From assembly GCA_002715965.1 (NCBI GenBank), contig PBAL01000086.1:62001-126000 (forward strand): DNA of 64,000 bases. The letters run 5' to 3'. Below, piece by piece: positions 28,632-38,296 of the stretch. Position 1 is the first letter of the stretch, and each line of letters begins with the position of its first letter. The position numbers were made by a program, and so were the translations under genes. Below the pieces are notes generated by a model. That model saw only the letters and a program-made list of their open reading frames with translations. It was not told the DNA's origin and did not search any database. The DNA comes from Verrucomicrobiales bacterium. GTDB lineage: Bacteria > Verrucomicrobiota > Verrucomicrobiia > Limisphaerales > JAYPXF01.

Positions 28632-29027
28632 TTAGTGAATACCGGTCTTGGCGTTCGGATTCCGCTTGGCGCCCACCGTCTTCTTGGGCCCCTTGCGCGT
28701 GCGGGCATTGGTGGAGGTGCGCTGGCCGCGAACCGGAAGACCGCGTTCGTGGCGGATACCGCGATAGGCGCGGATGCTCTTGAGGCGCTTGAGGTTCATC
28801 GTGATTTCACGACGAAGGTCACCTTCCACGATGTATCCGTCCTCCTGAATCACATGAACAATCTTGGCGAGTTGTTCCTCAGTGAGGTTCTTTGCACGAA
28901 CCGCTCCGTCAATTTCAGTCTTCTCCAGGATCTCGCCGGCGAGCTTGGGGCCAATGCCGTAGATGTAGCGCAGCGCAATGTCGATGCGCTTTTCGCTGGG
29001 GATGTCGATGCCGAGTATGCGTGCCAT
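28632..29027 (-). CDS. rpsM: Ribosomal protein S13
   Basis: [34 protein letters not shown]...[30 protein letters not shown]. Confidence 0.98.
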   Translation of the reverse strand: MARILGIDIPSEKRIDIALRYIYGIGPKLAGEILEKTEIDGAVRAKNLTEEQLAKIVHVIQEDGYIVEGDLRREITMNLKRLKSIRAYRGIRHERGLPVRGQRTSTNARTRKGPKKTVGAKRNPNAKTGIH

Positions 29028-29033
29028 AAAGCC

Positions 29034-29147
29034 TTAGCCTTGCCGTTGCTTGTGCCGCGGGTTCTTGCAAACGATCCGCACCACACCGGCGCGTTTGACC
29101 ACTTTGCAGTGCTCACACAATCTTTTTACTGACGGACGAACTTTCAT
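29034..29147 (-). CDS. rpmJ: Ribosomal protein L36
   Basis: My translation: [37 protein letters not shown] (absent from the ORF track because short). Confidence 0.96.
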   Translation of the reverse strand: MKVRPSVKRLCEHCKVVKRAGVVRIVCKNPRHKQRQG

Positions 29148-29166
29148 GTTTCGTATTGTTAAACTG

Positions 29167-29376
29167 TCAAAAAACGACCTGCCCTTTGGACAAGTCGAAA
29201 GGCGAACACCTTACGTGTATCCGCATTCCTGTTTCAATCGCTTTTTTGTGTCCGCGATCTTTGCGGGTCACAAAGGCGATCATTCGGTGACCATTGGCCA
29301 GCTCGATCTCGTAAACTCGATCCGACCGAACGTCGATCACGACACCTTCAGCGAAGATGGAATCTTCTCCGAACAT
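29167..29376 (-). CDS. infA: Translation initiation factor IF-1
   Basis: [69 protein letters not shown]; start overlaps the map 3' end by 40 bp. Confidence 0.93.
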   Translation of the reverse strand: MFGEDSIFAEGVVIDVRSDRVYEIELANGHRMIAFVTRKDRGHKKAIETGMRIHVRCSPFDLSKGQVVF

Positions 29377-30116
29377 GTCAGGATCTCCGGTTCACCATTG
29401 GTCACCAAAACCGTGTGTTCAAAATGAGCTGAGGGCTTGCCGTCCTTCGTGAGGACCGTCCAACCGTCGCTGAGGACTTTCACCTGGGCCACTCCGGCGT
29501 TCACCATCGGTTCGATCGCGATGGTCATCCCGGCTTTCAGCTTTGGCGACGGGCGGCCTTTCTCGACAAAGTTGGGAATCTGTGGGTCTTCGTGAACCGT
29601 CTTTCCAACTCCGTGGCCAACGAATTCGCGCACGACGCTGAAGTGGTTTGCTTCCACGTACTTTTGAATTGCACGTGAAATGTCCTTCACCCGATTGCCC
29701 GCCTTTGCCGCAGCTATGCCTTCGTAAAGACTGGCCTCGGTGACATCCATCAACTTTTGCGAAAGCGGATCGCATCCACCGACTGCAACCGTGAGTGCAT
29801 TGTCGCCGATGAAACCTTCATAACGAATGCCCACATCCAGGCTGATGATGTCCCCGAACTGAACCCGGCGTGGACCGGCAAGGCCATGAACGACTTCCTC
29901 GTTTACCGAGATGCAGATGTTGCAGGGATAATCGCGGTATCCGAGAAACGCGCTCTTGGCCTGGTAGGCCTTAATGCGTTCGCCGGCATAATCGTCGATT
30001 TCCTTCGTCGTCATGCCCGGTGCTATGAAAGCCGCAGCTTCCTTCAACACCGTGTTGGCAACCGAACCGGCAATCCGCATCGACGCAATCTCTTTGTCGT
30101 TCTTGATCTTGATCAT
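29337..30116 (-). CDS. map: Type I methionine aminopeptidase
   Basis: YPCNICISVNEEVVHGLAGPRRVQFGDIISLDVGIRYEGFIGDNALTVAVG, VREFVGHGVGKTVHEDPQIPNF, MTIAIEPMVN. Confidence 0.97.
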   Translation of the reverse strand: MIKIKNDKEIASMRIAGSVANTVLKEAAAFIAPGMTTKEIDDYAGERIKAYQAKSAFLGYRDYPCNICISVNEEVVHGLAGPRRVQFGDIISLDVGIRYEGFIGDNALTVAVGGCDPLSQKLMDVTEASLYEGIAAAKAGNRVKDISRAIQKYVEANHFSVVREFVGHGVGKTVHEDPQIPNFVEKGRPSPKLKAGMTIAIEPMVNAGVAQVKVLSDGWTVLTKDGKPSAHFEHTVLVTNGEPEILTCSEKIPSSLKVS

Positions 30117-30242
30117 TTTGCGGTCTGCCGGTCGTTCAGTTTCGAGTCGCCACCCTCTCGAGTGGTCAGCTCATCTATTCAATGAACAAACCGTCCGGCG
30201 ATAAACACCGGGCGTTGGCGCAATGCGCCCAAATTTCAAACG

Positions 30243-31646
30243 TCAGAATCGGCCGCGCAAACGCGGACCTTTGCGACCCTTCTTGCCCTGCAAGAAACCA
30301 TCGTAGTGCCGCATCAGGAGGTGTGATTCCATCTGTCGCATGGTGTCGAGAACCACGCCCACCGAAATGAGCAGGCTCGTGCCACCGAAATATTGGGAGA
30401 CGAGGTAAGGAATCCCCGCCTTGTCCGCCATCATCATCGGGATCACCGCGATGATGGTGAGGAAGAATGCACCGGCCAGCGTGATGCGGCTCATGGTGTG
30501 GTGCAGGAAATCACAGGTCGCCTGGCCGGGCCGCACACCCGGGATGTAACCACCATTTTTCTTCAGGTCATCCGAGATCTGCAATTCGTTGAATTGCGTC
30601 GCGGTCCAGAAGTAGGTGAAGAAAATGATCATCAACGCGTATGTGATGACGTAGACCGGCTGGCCTTGTCCAAAGTAGACGGACAAATCCTGTAGCAATT
30701 TGATTTCGAGAACACGTCCCGTCCAACTGAGCAGCATCTCCGGGAACATCAGCAATGCCTGGGCAAAAATGATGGGCATCACACCGGCATAGTTCACGCG
30801 AAGCGGCATAAAGGAACTGCTACCCTGAACCATCTTGCGCCCCACCTGGCGCTGGGCGTATTGAACCGGAATCTTCCGTTGCGCCTGCGTCACCGCGATC
30901 GTCGCGGCAGTGACTGCCAGCAACAACCCGATCAAGGCGACCGCGTGGAAAAGGTTGAACTTCTTGACGACCTCTTCGCCTGGGAAGAACAGCTCCAGCA
31001 ACATCTGACAGGCTTGCGGCAGCTGCGCCAAAATACCAATGGTAATCACCAACGAAATACCGTTGCCGATACCACGTTCGGTAATTTGTTCACCCAACCA
31101 CATCAGAAGCATCGTGCCCGTGGTCAGGATGATCACGGTCTGGATTCGATACATCCAGATCCAGTCCTTGTTGACGATCAAGTCACCCTGAAATCCTTGG
31201 AACGCCTTGCCGGGATTCTCCCAAGCGAGTGCCATCACCGCGCCTTGGAACAAACAAAGAACCAAAGTGAGATAGCGTCCGTACTGGATGATCTTCGTCC
31301 GACCGCCTTCTTCGCGGGCAAGCTTGGAAAGCGCCGGAACGACCGCGCTCATCAACTGAATGATAATGGTCGCGGAGATGTAAGGCATGATGCCCAGCGA
31401 ACCAATACCGCAACGCTGCAGCGCGCCACCGGTGAACAGCCCATACATGGACAGCAACGATCCGCCTTCCTGCTTCTCAGACAGCTCTTTGAAAAACTCC
31501 GACAATGCTGCGCCGTCAAGACCCGGGACGGGAATCATCGCAATCAACCGACAGACACACAGGATGAGTATCGTGAAGAAGATCCGGGACTTCAGTTCCG
31601 GTATCTTGAAGCAGTTGGCGAAGGTTGTGAAAAATCCCTTGAGCAT
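30243..31646 (-). CDS. secY: Preprotein translocase SecY
   Basis: Multi-TM; LGIMPYISATIIIQLMSAVVPAL, GIGNGISLVITIGILAQLP, RKIPVQYAQRQVGRKM, IPGVRPGQATCDFLHHTMSRITLAGAFFL. Confidence 0.97.
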   Translation of the reverse strand: MLKGFFTTFANCFKIPELKSRIFFTILILCVCRLIAMIPVPGLDGAALSEFFKELSEKQEGGSLLSMYGLFTGGALQRCGIGSLGIMPYISATIIIQLMSAVVPALSKLAREEGGRTKIIQYGRYLTLVLCLFQGAVMALAWENPGKAFQGFQGDLIVNKDWIWMYRIQTVIILTTGTMLLMWLGEQITERGIGNGISLVITIGILAQLPQACQMLLELFFPGEEVVKKFNLFHAVALIGLLLAVTAATIAVTQAQRKIPVQYAQRQVGRKMVQGSSSFMPLRVNYAGVMPIIFAQALLMFPEMLLSWTGRVLEIKLLQDLSVYFGQGQPVYVITYALMIIFFTYFWTATQFNELQISDDLKKNGGYIPGVRPGQATCDFLHHTMSRITLAGAFFLTIIAVIPMMMADKAGIPYLVSQYFGGTSLLISVGVVLDTMRQMESHLLMRHYDGFLQGKKGRKGPRLRGRF

Positions 31647-31679
31647 GGCCGGGCGTCGTTGTCCGTTCTATGCGTTCTG

Positions 31680-32183
31680 TTATTCGGCAGCTTCTTCCTT
31701 GGCCGGCTCTTCAGCCTCGGCTTCCGGTGCTTTTCCCCCGATGACTTCGCAACTACCACCGGCGGCCTCAATGGCGGCCTGGGCAGATTTGCTGAAGGCG
31801 TTTGCTTTCACGGTAAGCTTCTTTTCCAGCTTGCCGCGTCCGAGAACCTTGATCCCGCCATTGGCTTTGCCGTTGGCAAGCCCGGCTGCCTTGATGGCTT
31901 CCGGATCAACCGTGTCTCCGTCTTCGAAGGCGTTCAGGGTGTCGAGGTTGATCGGATGATAAATCGTGGTGTGCTGCGCGTTGCTGAAACCGCGCTTGGG
32001 CAGTCGCCGGTAGAGGGGCATCTGGCCGCCTTCGAAACCGGGACGAATGCCGGAACCGGCGCGGGAGCGTTGTCCCTTATGACCGCGACCGGAGGTCTTG
32101 CCGAGTCCGCTGGCTTCACCGGAGCCGAGACGCTTCCTGCGGTGCTTCGCACCAGGACGTGGCTTGAGATTGTGTAGACGCAT
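31680..32183 (-). CDS. rplO: Ribosomal protein L15 with acidic Ala/Glu-rich C-terminal tail
   Basis: MRLHNLKPRPGAKHRRKRLGSGEASGLGKTSGRGHKGQRSRAGSGIRPGFEGGQMPLYRRLPKRGFSN; tail APEAEAEEPAKEEAAE. Confidence 0.97.
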   Translation of the reverse strand: MRLHNLKPRPGAKHRRKRLGSGEASGLGKTSGRGHKGQRSRAGSGIRPGFEGGQMPLYRRLPKRGFSNAQHTTIYHPINLDTLNAFEDGDTVDPEAIKAAGLANGKANGGIKVLGRGKLEKKLTVKANAFSKSAQAAIEAAGGSCEVIGGKAPEAEAEEPAKEEAAE

Positions 32184-32203
32184 TGCTGACTAATTTGTTG
32201 AGG

Positions 32204-33007
32204 TTATGCAGCGGCTGTTTCTTCAGCCGGTTTGTCTTCGGTTTTCGGCGATGGATTCGCAATGGGATCCTGTCCGCGCAATTCGCGGATGTCGTCGCGG
32301 GTCTTGCATTCGTGCAAGGCCTGCAACGTGGCCTTGGCCAGGTTGGCCGCATTGTTTGAACCAAGCGATTTGCTGAGAACGTCAGTCAGTCCGACGGATT
32401 CAAGAACTGCGCGGACTGTCTTGCCGGCGATAATCCCGGTTCCCTTCGAGGCGGGGCGAAGGATGACTCGGGCGCCATCGTAGACGGAGTATACTTCGTG
32501 AGGGATGGTGTTTCCAGCGATACTTACTTTCTTCATCGCTGCGCGGCTGTTTTCACCGCCCTTGCGAATGCAATCCGCAACCTCGTTTGCCTTACCAAGT
32601 CCGATTCCGACCTTGCCCTGCTTGTTACCGGTGACGACCAACGCACTGAAACTGAAGCGTCGACCACCCTTCACAACCTTGGACGATCGGTTGATGTAGA
32701 GCACCTTCTCGGTGAGTTCTTCGCCATCAGGGCCAAGCAATGGTTCGCGCTCTTTGCGCTGACGCGGACCACGGCGATCGCCACCAGGGCCACGGCGATC
32801 TCCGCCACGTCCGCCACCGCGAAAATTGTTTCCACCAGGACCACCGGCGTTGTTTCCGCCACCGGATCCACCGTTTCCACCGGAGGGAGCAGATGCTACA
32901 GGAGCTGCAGCGGCAGGCGCAGCGGTCTTGGGGGCTTCGGCAGCGGGCGCGGGAGCAGATGCTTCGGCCGGTGCTGCTTCGGGAGTCTTGTTTTCTTCTT
33001 CAGCCAC
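32204..33007 (-). CDS. rpsE: Ribosomal protein S5 with ~100 aa Ala-rich then Gly/Arg-rich (RGG-like) N-terminal extension
   Basis: LYINRSSKVVKGGRRFSFSALVVTGNKQGKVGIGLGKANEVADCIRKG; N-terminus GGNGGSGGGNNAGGPGGNNFRGGGRGGDRRGPGGDRRGPRQRK. Confidence 0.97.
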   Translation of the reverse strand: MAEEENKTPEAAPAEASAPAPAAEAPKTAAPAAAAPVASAPSGGNGGSGGGNNAGGPGGNNFRGGGRGGDRRGPGGDRRGPRQRKEREPLLGPDGEELTEKVLYINRSSKVVKGGRRFSFSALVVTGNKQGKVGIGLGKANEVADCIRKGGENSRAAMKKVSIAGNTIPHEVYSVYDGARVILRPASKGTGIIAGKTVRAVLESVGLTDVLSKSLGSNNAANLAKATLQALHECKTRDDIRELRGQDPIANPSPKTEDKPAEETAAA

Positions 33008-33030
33008 TTGTTGTTTCTCCGATTGATGTA

Positions 33031-33396
33031 TTAAAAGTCGAGCCCACCTTCACGTGCAGCATCGGCGAGGGCTTTGACCTTGCCGTGGTATTGAGCACCG
33101 CTGCGATCAAACACCACCTTGCTGATTCCAGCGGCCTTGGCCTTCTCGGCAGCCTGAGCGCCGAGTTTGGTGGCGCTTTCCACATTCGCCCGCAGGGCGT
33201 CGCGGTCGGGGGCGTCCTTGTGCATGCTCGAAGCCGAGACGAGGGTCACGCCCTTGTCGTCGTCGATGAACTGCACGTAGATATTCTTGCCGGTCATGCG
33301 CACACTCATGCGCGGACGTTCGGCAGTGCCGTTGATGTGTTTGCGGATACGCCAGCGTCGGCGTTGCAACAGTTTTCGTTTCTTTTCCGGTCTCAT
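33031..33396 (-). CDS. rplR: Ribosomal protein L18
   Basis: [57 protein letters not shown]; internal ATG chosen over 33429. Confidence 0.95.
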   Translation of the reverse strand: MRPEKKRKLLQRRRWRIRKHINGTAERPRMSVRMTGKNIYVQFIDDDKGVTLVSASSMHKDAPDRDALRANVESATKLGAQAAEKAKAAGISKVVFDRSGAQYHGKVKALADAAREGGLDF

Positions 33397-33437
33397 GTTT
33401 CGGTCGCCACGCTTTCCAAACGTGGTCAATTACATGG

Positions 33438-33971
33438 TTAAACTTTCTTGCCTTCCTTCCGAATGATCTGCTCACCGGCGTAACGCACGCCCTTGCCCTT
33501 GTAGGGTTCGGCAGGATAGAAGCCGCGAATTTCGGAGGCAGCCGCACCGACGGCCTGTTTGTCAGGTCCGCTGATAGTGATCTTGGTCTGGTCTTCCACC
33601 ACCGCCTTCACACCTGCGGGCAGCTTGTAGTTAATCGGGTGGGAGTAACCGAGCGCGAGGTCCACCACGTCGCCTTTTACCGCGGCTTTGAAACCTACGC
33701 CGTGAATCTCAAGCTTCTTCTCAAATCCGGTTCCGCAGCCGATGCACATGTTGTTGATCAACGCACGGACCAAGCCATGCATTGCCTTGGACTCCTTGTT
33801 GTCGTCCGGGCGTTCGCACACAACCTTGTTCTCCTCAACCTTCACGGAGATGCGCGAGGGATAGGTCCAGTCGAGCTTGCCCTTCGGGCCTTCGACAAAT
33901 ACGGCGCCATCCTTGATCTCGACCTTGACCTTGTCGGGAATGGCGACGGGCAGTTTTCCAATACGTGACAT
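33438..33971 (-). CDS. rplF: Ribosomal protein L6
   Basis: MSRIGKLPVAIPDKVKVEIKDGAVFVEGPKGKLDWTYP...FYPAEPYKGKGVRYAGEQIIRKEGKK. Confidence 0.97.
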   Translation of the reverse strand: MSRIGKLPVAIPDKVKVEIKDGAVFVEGPKGKLDWTYPSRISVKVEENKVVCERPDDNKESKAMHGLVRALINNMCIGCGTGFEKKLEIHGVGFKAAVKGDVVDLALGYSHPINYKLPAGVKAVVEDQTKITISGPDKQAVGAAASEIRGFYPAEPYKGKGVRYAGEQIIRKEGKKV

Positions 33972-33989
33972 AGTGCTGCTAAAGTTGAA

Positions 33990-34382
33990 TTACCAAACGT
34001 GGGCGAGGAGTTCGCCACCGACGTTCTGACGTTGGGCGTCGCGTCCGGTCAGGACACCACGCGAGGTGGAGATGATGGCCGTTCCCAGGCCGTTGCGCAC
34101 ACGGGGAATCTCTCCCGCGGGCACGTATTGGCGGAGACCGGGACGGCTCACGCGCTTGAGGCCTTCGATCACCGAACGGCGACCGTTGTATTTCAGCGTG
34201 ATCTTCAAAGATTTGGTGACCTTGTCGCCTTCAGTGGCATGGCCTTCGATATAACCCTCCTGTTTGAGGATCTTCGCAATGTTCTCCTTGAGCTTCGAGT
34301 GCGGCATGGAAACGGCCGCCAGCTCGGCGCTCGCCGCATTGCGAATGCGGGTCAACATATCGGCTACAGAATCAGACATCAT
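33990..34382 (-). CDS. rpsH: Ribosomal protein S8
   Basis: [47 protein letters not shown]...[33 protein letters not shown]; internal start within ORF 33990..34694. Confidence 0.97.
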   Translation of the reverse strand: MMSDSVADMLTRIRNAASAELAAVSMPHSKLKENIAKILKQEGYIEGHATEGDKVTKSLKITLKYNGRRSVIEGLKRVSRPGLRQYVPAGEIPRVRNGLGTAIISTSRGVLTGRDAQRQNVGGELLAHVW

Positions 34383-34387
34383 AGTGC

Positions 34388-34657
34388 TTACCAGGAGGCT
34401 TTGGTCACACCCGGGATCATTCCGGACAGTGCCAGTTCGCGGAAAGTGAGACGGGACACGCCGAACTTGCGGAAGTAGGCGTGACGACGGCCACTGACGG
34501 AGCAACGGTTCACGACGCGGGTCGGGCTGGCGTTGCGCGGCAACTTGGCCAGCTCTTCGTATTCGTGGTTCGCCTTGAGCTCGGCACGCTTCTCGGCGTA
34601 GCGGGCGACAACGCGCTGCTTCTTCTTGTTTCGTTCTACCCAGGCTTTCTTTGCCAT
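34388..34657 (-). CDS. rpsN: Ribosomal protein S14
   Basis: [28 protein letters not shown]...[51 protein letters not shown]. Confidence 0.97.
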   Translation of the reverse strand: MAKKAWVERNKKKQRVVARYAEKRAELKANHEYEELAKLPRNASPTRVVNRCSVSGRRHAYFRKFGVSRLTFRELALSGMIPGVTKASW

Positions 34658-34698
34658 AGTTTTGTCTTCGTGTTGCGCAGTCCGTAGACTGCAAATTC

Positions 34699-35286
34699 TT
34701 ATTCAGCGGTCGCTTCTTCTTCTTTCTTCTCTTCCTTCTGCTTGCGACCGGCAGCGAAGGGCATGCCCATCAACTTCAGGAGATCATAGGCTTCGTCATC
34801 GGTGTTGGCAGAGGTCACGATGGTGACATCCATGCCCTGCTGGCGGCTCACCTTGTCCAGATCGATCTCCGGGAAGATGCTCTGGTCGTTGATACCCATG
34901 GAATAGTTTCCACGTCCGTCGAAGGACTTCGGGGAAATTCCACGGAAGTCACGAATGCGAGGCAGAGCGGCTGCAACCAAACGATCGAAGAACTCATACA
35001 TCACCTCGCGGCGCAGCGTGACGTAACAACCGATCGGGTAACCCTGACGGAGCTTGAAGTTGGCAACGCTCTTCTTGGCCTTCGCGATCACCGGCTTGCG
35101 CCCCGTGATGGTGGTCAAGTCCTTGGCCGCATCATCGAGCGCGGATTTTTCGAGGAGCGAACTCACACCCATGTTCACCACGATCTTCTCGATCGCCGGG
35201 ATGGTGTGCGGATTGGAGTAGCCGTGCTTCTCTTTGAGAGCCGGGACAACTTCTTCCGTGTACTTCTTATAAAGTCTGGCGTTCAT
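34699..35286 (-). CDS. rplE: Ribosomal protein L5 with acidic C-terminal tail
   Basis: [70 protein letters not shown]; tail [14 protein letters not shown]. Confidence 0.97.
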   Translation of the reverse strand: MNARLYKKYTEEVVPALKEKHGYSNPHTIPAIEKIVVNMGVSSLLEKSALDDAAKDLTTITGRKPVIAKAKKSVANFKLRQGYPIGCYVTLRREVMYEFFDRLVAAALPRIRDFRGISPKSFDGRGNYSMGINDQSIFPEIDLDKVSRQQGMDVTIVTSANTDDEAYDLLKLMGMPFAAGRKQKEEKKEEEATAE

Positions 35287-35288
35287 CT

Positions 35289-35600
35289 TTAACCTTCTGC
35301 GTTCTCAGCGACCGCTTCTTCTGCCGGTGCTTCTTCTGCCGGTGCTTCTGCGCCACCATGCTTGGCGTCGTATTTCTCGGCCAACATCACGTTGGAAATA
35401 TGGATCGGGCCTTCGCGCTCAACAATTGCGCCCTGCGGGTTCAACTGGCTTTTCTTCTCATGCTTTTTCTGCACGCGAATGCCTTCCACGATCACCCGAT
35501 CTTCGTTGCGCAGAACCTGGATAACCTTGCCGCGCTTACCTTTGTCGGCACCAGCGAGGACCACCACTTCGTCGTCAGTTTTTACATGCGTCTTCTTCAT
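35289..35600 (-). CDS. rplX: Ribosomal protein L24 with acidic Ala/Glu C-terminal tail
   Basis: MKKTHVKTDDEVVVLAGADKGKRGKVIQVLRNEDRVIVEGIRVQKKHEKK; tail EAPAEEAPAEEAVAENAEG. Confidence 0.95.
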   Translation of the reverse strand: MKKTHVKTDDEVVVLAGADKGKRGKVIQVLRNEDRVIVEGIRVQKKHEKKSQLNPQGAIVEREGPIHISNVMLAEKYDAKHGGAEAPAEEAPAEEAVAENAEG

Positions 35601-35604
35601 CTCT

Positions 35605-35970
35605 TCACAGCACCTCGGGAGCGAGGGATACAATTTTCATATACTTCTTTTCGCGCAACTCGCGGGCCACCGGGCCGAAGATGCGCGTGCCGCGGGGATT
35701 GCGATCCTTGTCGACAATCACGCAGGCATTGTTGTCAAAGCGGAGAATGGAACCGTCCTGGCGACGAATGGCCTTCTTGGTGCGAACGACAACTGCGTCG
35801 CAAACATCACCCTTCTTCACGTTTCCGTCCGGCGTAGCTTCCTTGACATGCACCTTCACCACGTCGCCGATGAATCCATAGCGCTTGGTCTGTCCGAGGG
35901 CGTGGATGACGGACACCCGGCGCGCGCCGGTGTTGTCAGCCACATCAAGTAAGGATCGTAATTGCAACAT
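35605..35970 (-). CDS. rplN: Ribosomal protein L14
   Basis: [70 protein letters not shown]. Confidence 0.98.
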   Translation of the reverse strand: MLQLRSLLDVADNTGARRVSVIHALGQTKRYGFIGDVVKVHVKEATPDGNVKKGDVCDAVVVRTKKAIRRQDGSILRFDNNACVIVDKDRNPRGTRIFGPVARELREKKYMKIVSLAPEVL

Positions 35971-35993
35971 ACTGTCTTGCCTTTCAATGGATC

Positions 35994-36272
35994 CTACGCG
36001 CTGACCGCGTCAGGATTTCGTGATTCAACCTTCACCAATGTCCAGCGCTTGAGACGCGAGAGCGGACGGCTTTCCGCGAGGCGAACGGTGTCGCCGATTC
36101 CGGCGTCGTTGTTCTCATCGTGCGCGTAGTACTTCTTGAACGACGTCACGGTCTTGCGGAATTGCGGGTGTGGGAAACGGCGTTTGACCTTCACCACGAT
36201 CGTCTTGTCCATCTTGGTAGAGACGACTTCACCGACGACCTCACGCTTTCTCTTTTTCGCTTCTTCAGACAT
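35994..36272 (-). CDS. rpsQ: Ribosomal protein S17
   Basis: [70 protein letters not shown]. Confidence 0.96.
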   Translation of the reverse strand: MSEEAKKRKREVVGEVVSTKMDKTIVVKVKRRFPHPQFRKTVTSFKKYYAHDENNDAGIGDTVRLAESRPLSRLKRWTLVKVESRNPDAVSA

Positions 36273-36287
36273 ATACAAATTCAGTTA

Positions 36288-36491
36288 TTAAGCGGCCGCT
36301 TTCTGGTTCCGCAACGTGCTCATCGCCGTTTCGACGCGGGCGATGTCTTTCTTCAAGGTGCGCAGGCGCGAGGTCTTCTCCAGCTGCGCGCTCACCTGCT
36401 GCAGCTTCAGATTGAACAATTCCTGACGCAGATCCCGGCCTTTGGCGGCCAACTCGACGAGCGTCATATCTTTCAATTCCGAGGTTTTCAT
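36288..36491 (-). CDS. rpmC: Ribosomal protein L29
   Basis: MKTSELKDMTLVELAAKGRDLRQELFNLKLQQVSAQLEKTSRLRTLKKDIARVETAM. Confidence 0.95.
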   Translation of the reverse strand: MKTSELKDMTLVELAAKGRDLRQELFNLKLQQVSAQLEKTSRLRTLKKDIARVETAMSTLRNQKAAA

Positions 36492-36511
36492 ATGCGTACC
36501 CAATTTCTAAA

Positions 36512-36922
36512 TCAGTGACGGACGATGAACTTCGTGCGGATTGGCAGTTTGTTCGCGGCGAGACGCATCGCGTCGCGCGCCACGGACTCGGGCACACCGT
36601 CCAGTTCGAACAAAATCGTCGCGGGCCGGACCACGGCGACCCAGCTTTCCACCCCGCCCTTGCCGCCACCTTGACGAACTTCCAAAGGCTTCTTGGAAAA
36701 ACTCTTGTGCGGGAACACGCGGATCCAAAGTTTGCCTTTGCGCTTCATGTGACGCGTGATGGCAATACGGCAGGCTTCAATCGTCTTGGTGTCCAACCAG
36801 CAACGCTCGGTGGACTGCAGCGCGTATTGGCCAAAGGCAATCGTGTTGTCGCGTGAAGCAATCCCCTTGCGGTTACCCCGCATCATCTTGCGGTGCTTCA
36901 CTCTGGCTGGCATCAATGGCAT
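36512..36922 (-). CDS. rplP: Ribosomal protein L16
   Basis: MPARVKHRKMMRGNRKGIASRDNTIAFGQYALQSTERCWLDTKTIEACRIAITRHMKRKGKLWIRVFPHKSFSKKP. Confidence 0.97.
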   Translation of the reverse strand: MPLMPARVKHRKMMRGNRKGIASRDNTIAFGQYALQSTERCWLDTKTIEACRIAITRHMKRKGKLWIRVFPHKSFSKKPLEVRQGGGKGGVESWVAVVRPATILFELDGVPESVARDAMRLAANKLPIRTKFIVRH

Positions 36923-36963
36923 GGCGGCAAATCTTTCTTTCTAAATTAACTTCTCAATGGCCC

Positions 36964-37620
36964 TTAACCGACCTTGGTCGCAGCGGGCTTCTTCTCGTCT
37001 TCTTCGACGCACATCCAGCACTTCACACCGAGCACGCCGTAGAGCGTCTTGGCTTCGGCAAAGCCGTACTGAACGTTTTCACGCAAAGTGTGCAGGGGCA
37101 CGGAACCATCACGGTATTGCTCAACGCGGGCCAACTCGGCACCACCGAGACGACCGGCGCAACGAATGCGAATCCCTTTGACCTGCGGCAGACCCATCGA
37201 GGTCTGGAGCGCCTTCTTCATGGCGCGACGGAAGGCAACACGACGTTCGAGCTGGAGCGCGATGTTCTCGGCCACGAGCTGAGCCGTGGCTTCCGGACTC
37301 TTCACTTCCATAATGTCGACGTAGATTTCCTTGCCGGTCATCTTGGAGAGCTGCTCCTTGATGTTGTCGATTTCCTGGCCCTTGCGCCCGATCACCACGC
37401 CCGGACGAGCGGTGTAGATCGTGATGCGGCAACGGTTGGCAGCGCGCTCGATTTGAATGGTCGGCACGGCCGCGGATTCGAGTTTTTTCTTGAGGATCTC
37501 GCGGATCTTGGTGTCTTCGGCCAGGAGGCGTCCGAACTCGTGCTTCGGTGCGTACCACTTGGATCGCCAATCACGCTTAACCGCGAGGCGAAATCCGGTA
37601 GGATGTGTCTTTTGTCCCAT
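36964..37620 (-). CDS. rpsC: Ribosomal protein S3
   Basis: MGQKTHPTGFRLAVKRDWRSKWYAPKHEFGRLLAEDTKIREILKKKL...ARPGVVIGRKGQEI. Confidence 0.98.
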   Translation of the reverse strand: MGQKTHPTGFRLAVKRDWRSKWYAPKHEFGRLLAEDTKIREILKKKLESAAVPTIQIERAANRCRITIYTARPGVVIGRKGQEIDNIKEQLSKMTGKEIYVDIMEVKSPEATAQLVAENIALQLERRVAFRRAMKKALQTSMGLPQVKGIRIRCAGRLGGAELARVEQYRDGSVPLHTLRENVQYGFAEAKTLYGVLGVKCWMCVEEDEKKPAATKVG

Positions 37621-37634
37621 GACTGCTTAAATCG

Positions 37635-38009
37635 TTATTCGGTTTCTTCGGCGGCCGGGGCTGCGGCTGCTGCAGGTTTCTCGTCGGTCAAGACGATACG
37701 GATGTTCGAGCTGCGCTTCAGGATCGGCGATGCGGAACCTCGAGCGCGCGGACGGAAACGCTTCATCACCCGTCCATGACCGGCGGTTGCTTCGCGAACG
37801 ATCAGATCTTCGCGGCGCAGGTCGTGATTGTTTTCAGCATTGGCAATCGCGCTCTTCAGCGTCTTGGCAACCGCCTTGGCCGATTTGCGCGGCACAAACA
37901 TCAGCTTGGCCTCGGCTTCCACGGCGGGTAGGCCCTGGATCTGGCGGACCACCTCGCGCACCTTCTGGGGCGACATCCGGAAACCGTTGTAGATGGCTTT
38001 GACTTCCAT
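37635..38009 (-). CDS. rplV: Ribosomal protein L22
   Basis: MEVKAIYNGFRMSPQKVREVVRQIQGLPAVEAEAKLMFVPRKSAKAVAKTLKSAIANAENNHDL...RPRARGSASPILKRSSNIRIVLTD. Confidence 0.97.
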   Translation of the reverse strand: MEVKAIYNGFRMSPQKVREVVRQIQGLPAVEAEAKLMFVPRKSAKAVAKTLKSAIANAENNHDLRREDLIVREATAGHGRVMKRFRPRARGSASPILKRSSNIRIVLTDEKPAAAAAPAAEETE

Positions 38010-38011
38010 GA

Positions 38012-38284
38012 TTACTTCTTGTTGATGCTACCGCTGTGACCTCGGAAGGTCCGCGTCGGAGCGAACTCACCGAGTTTGTGTCCCACCATGTTTTCCGTGA
38101 TAAACACCTGCACAAATTTACGGCCGTCGTGGATATTGAAGTTCAGACCCACGAAGTCAGGCGTGACGGTCGACTTGCGCGACCAGGTCTTGATCGGAGC
38201 GCGCGAACCGGCCTCCTTCGCCTTGTCGATTTTCTTCTGCAACTTGTGGTCAACGAACGGACCTTTTTTGACTGAACGTGGCAT
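38012..38284 (-). CDS. rpsS: Ribosomal protein S19
   Basis: [83 protein letters not shown]. Confidence 0.98.
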   Translation of the reverse strand: MPRSVKKGPFVDHKLQKKIDKAKEAGSRAPIKTWSRKSTVTPDFVGLNFNIHDGRKFVQVFITENMVGHKLGEFAPTRTFRGHSGSINKK

Positions 38285-38296
38285 AGGTCAAATTCC

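Noticed and set aside
30861-32177. 438-aa plus-strand ORF
   Set aside because: Antisense to secY and rplO.
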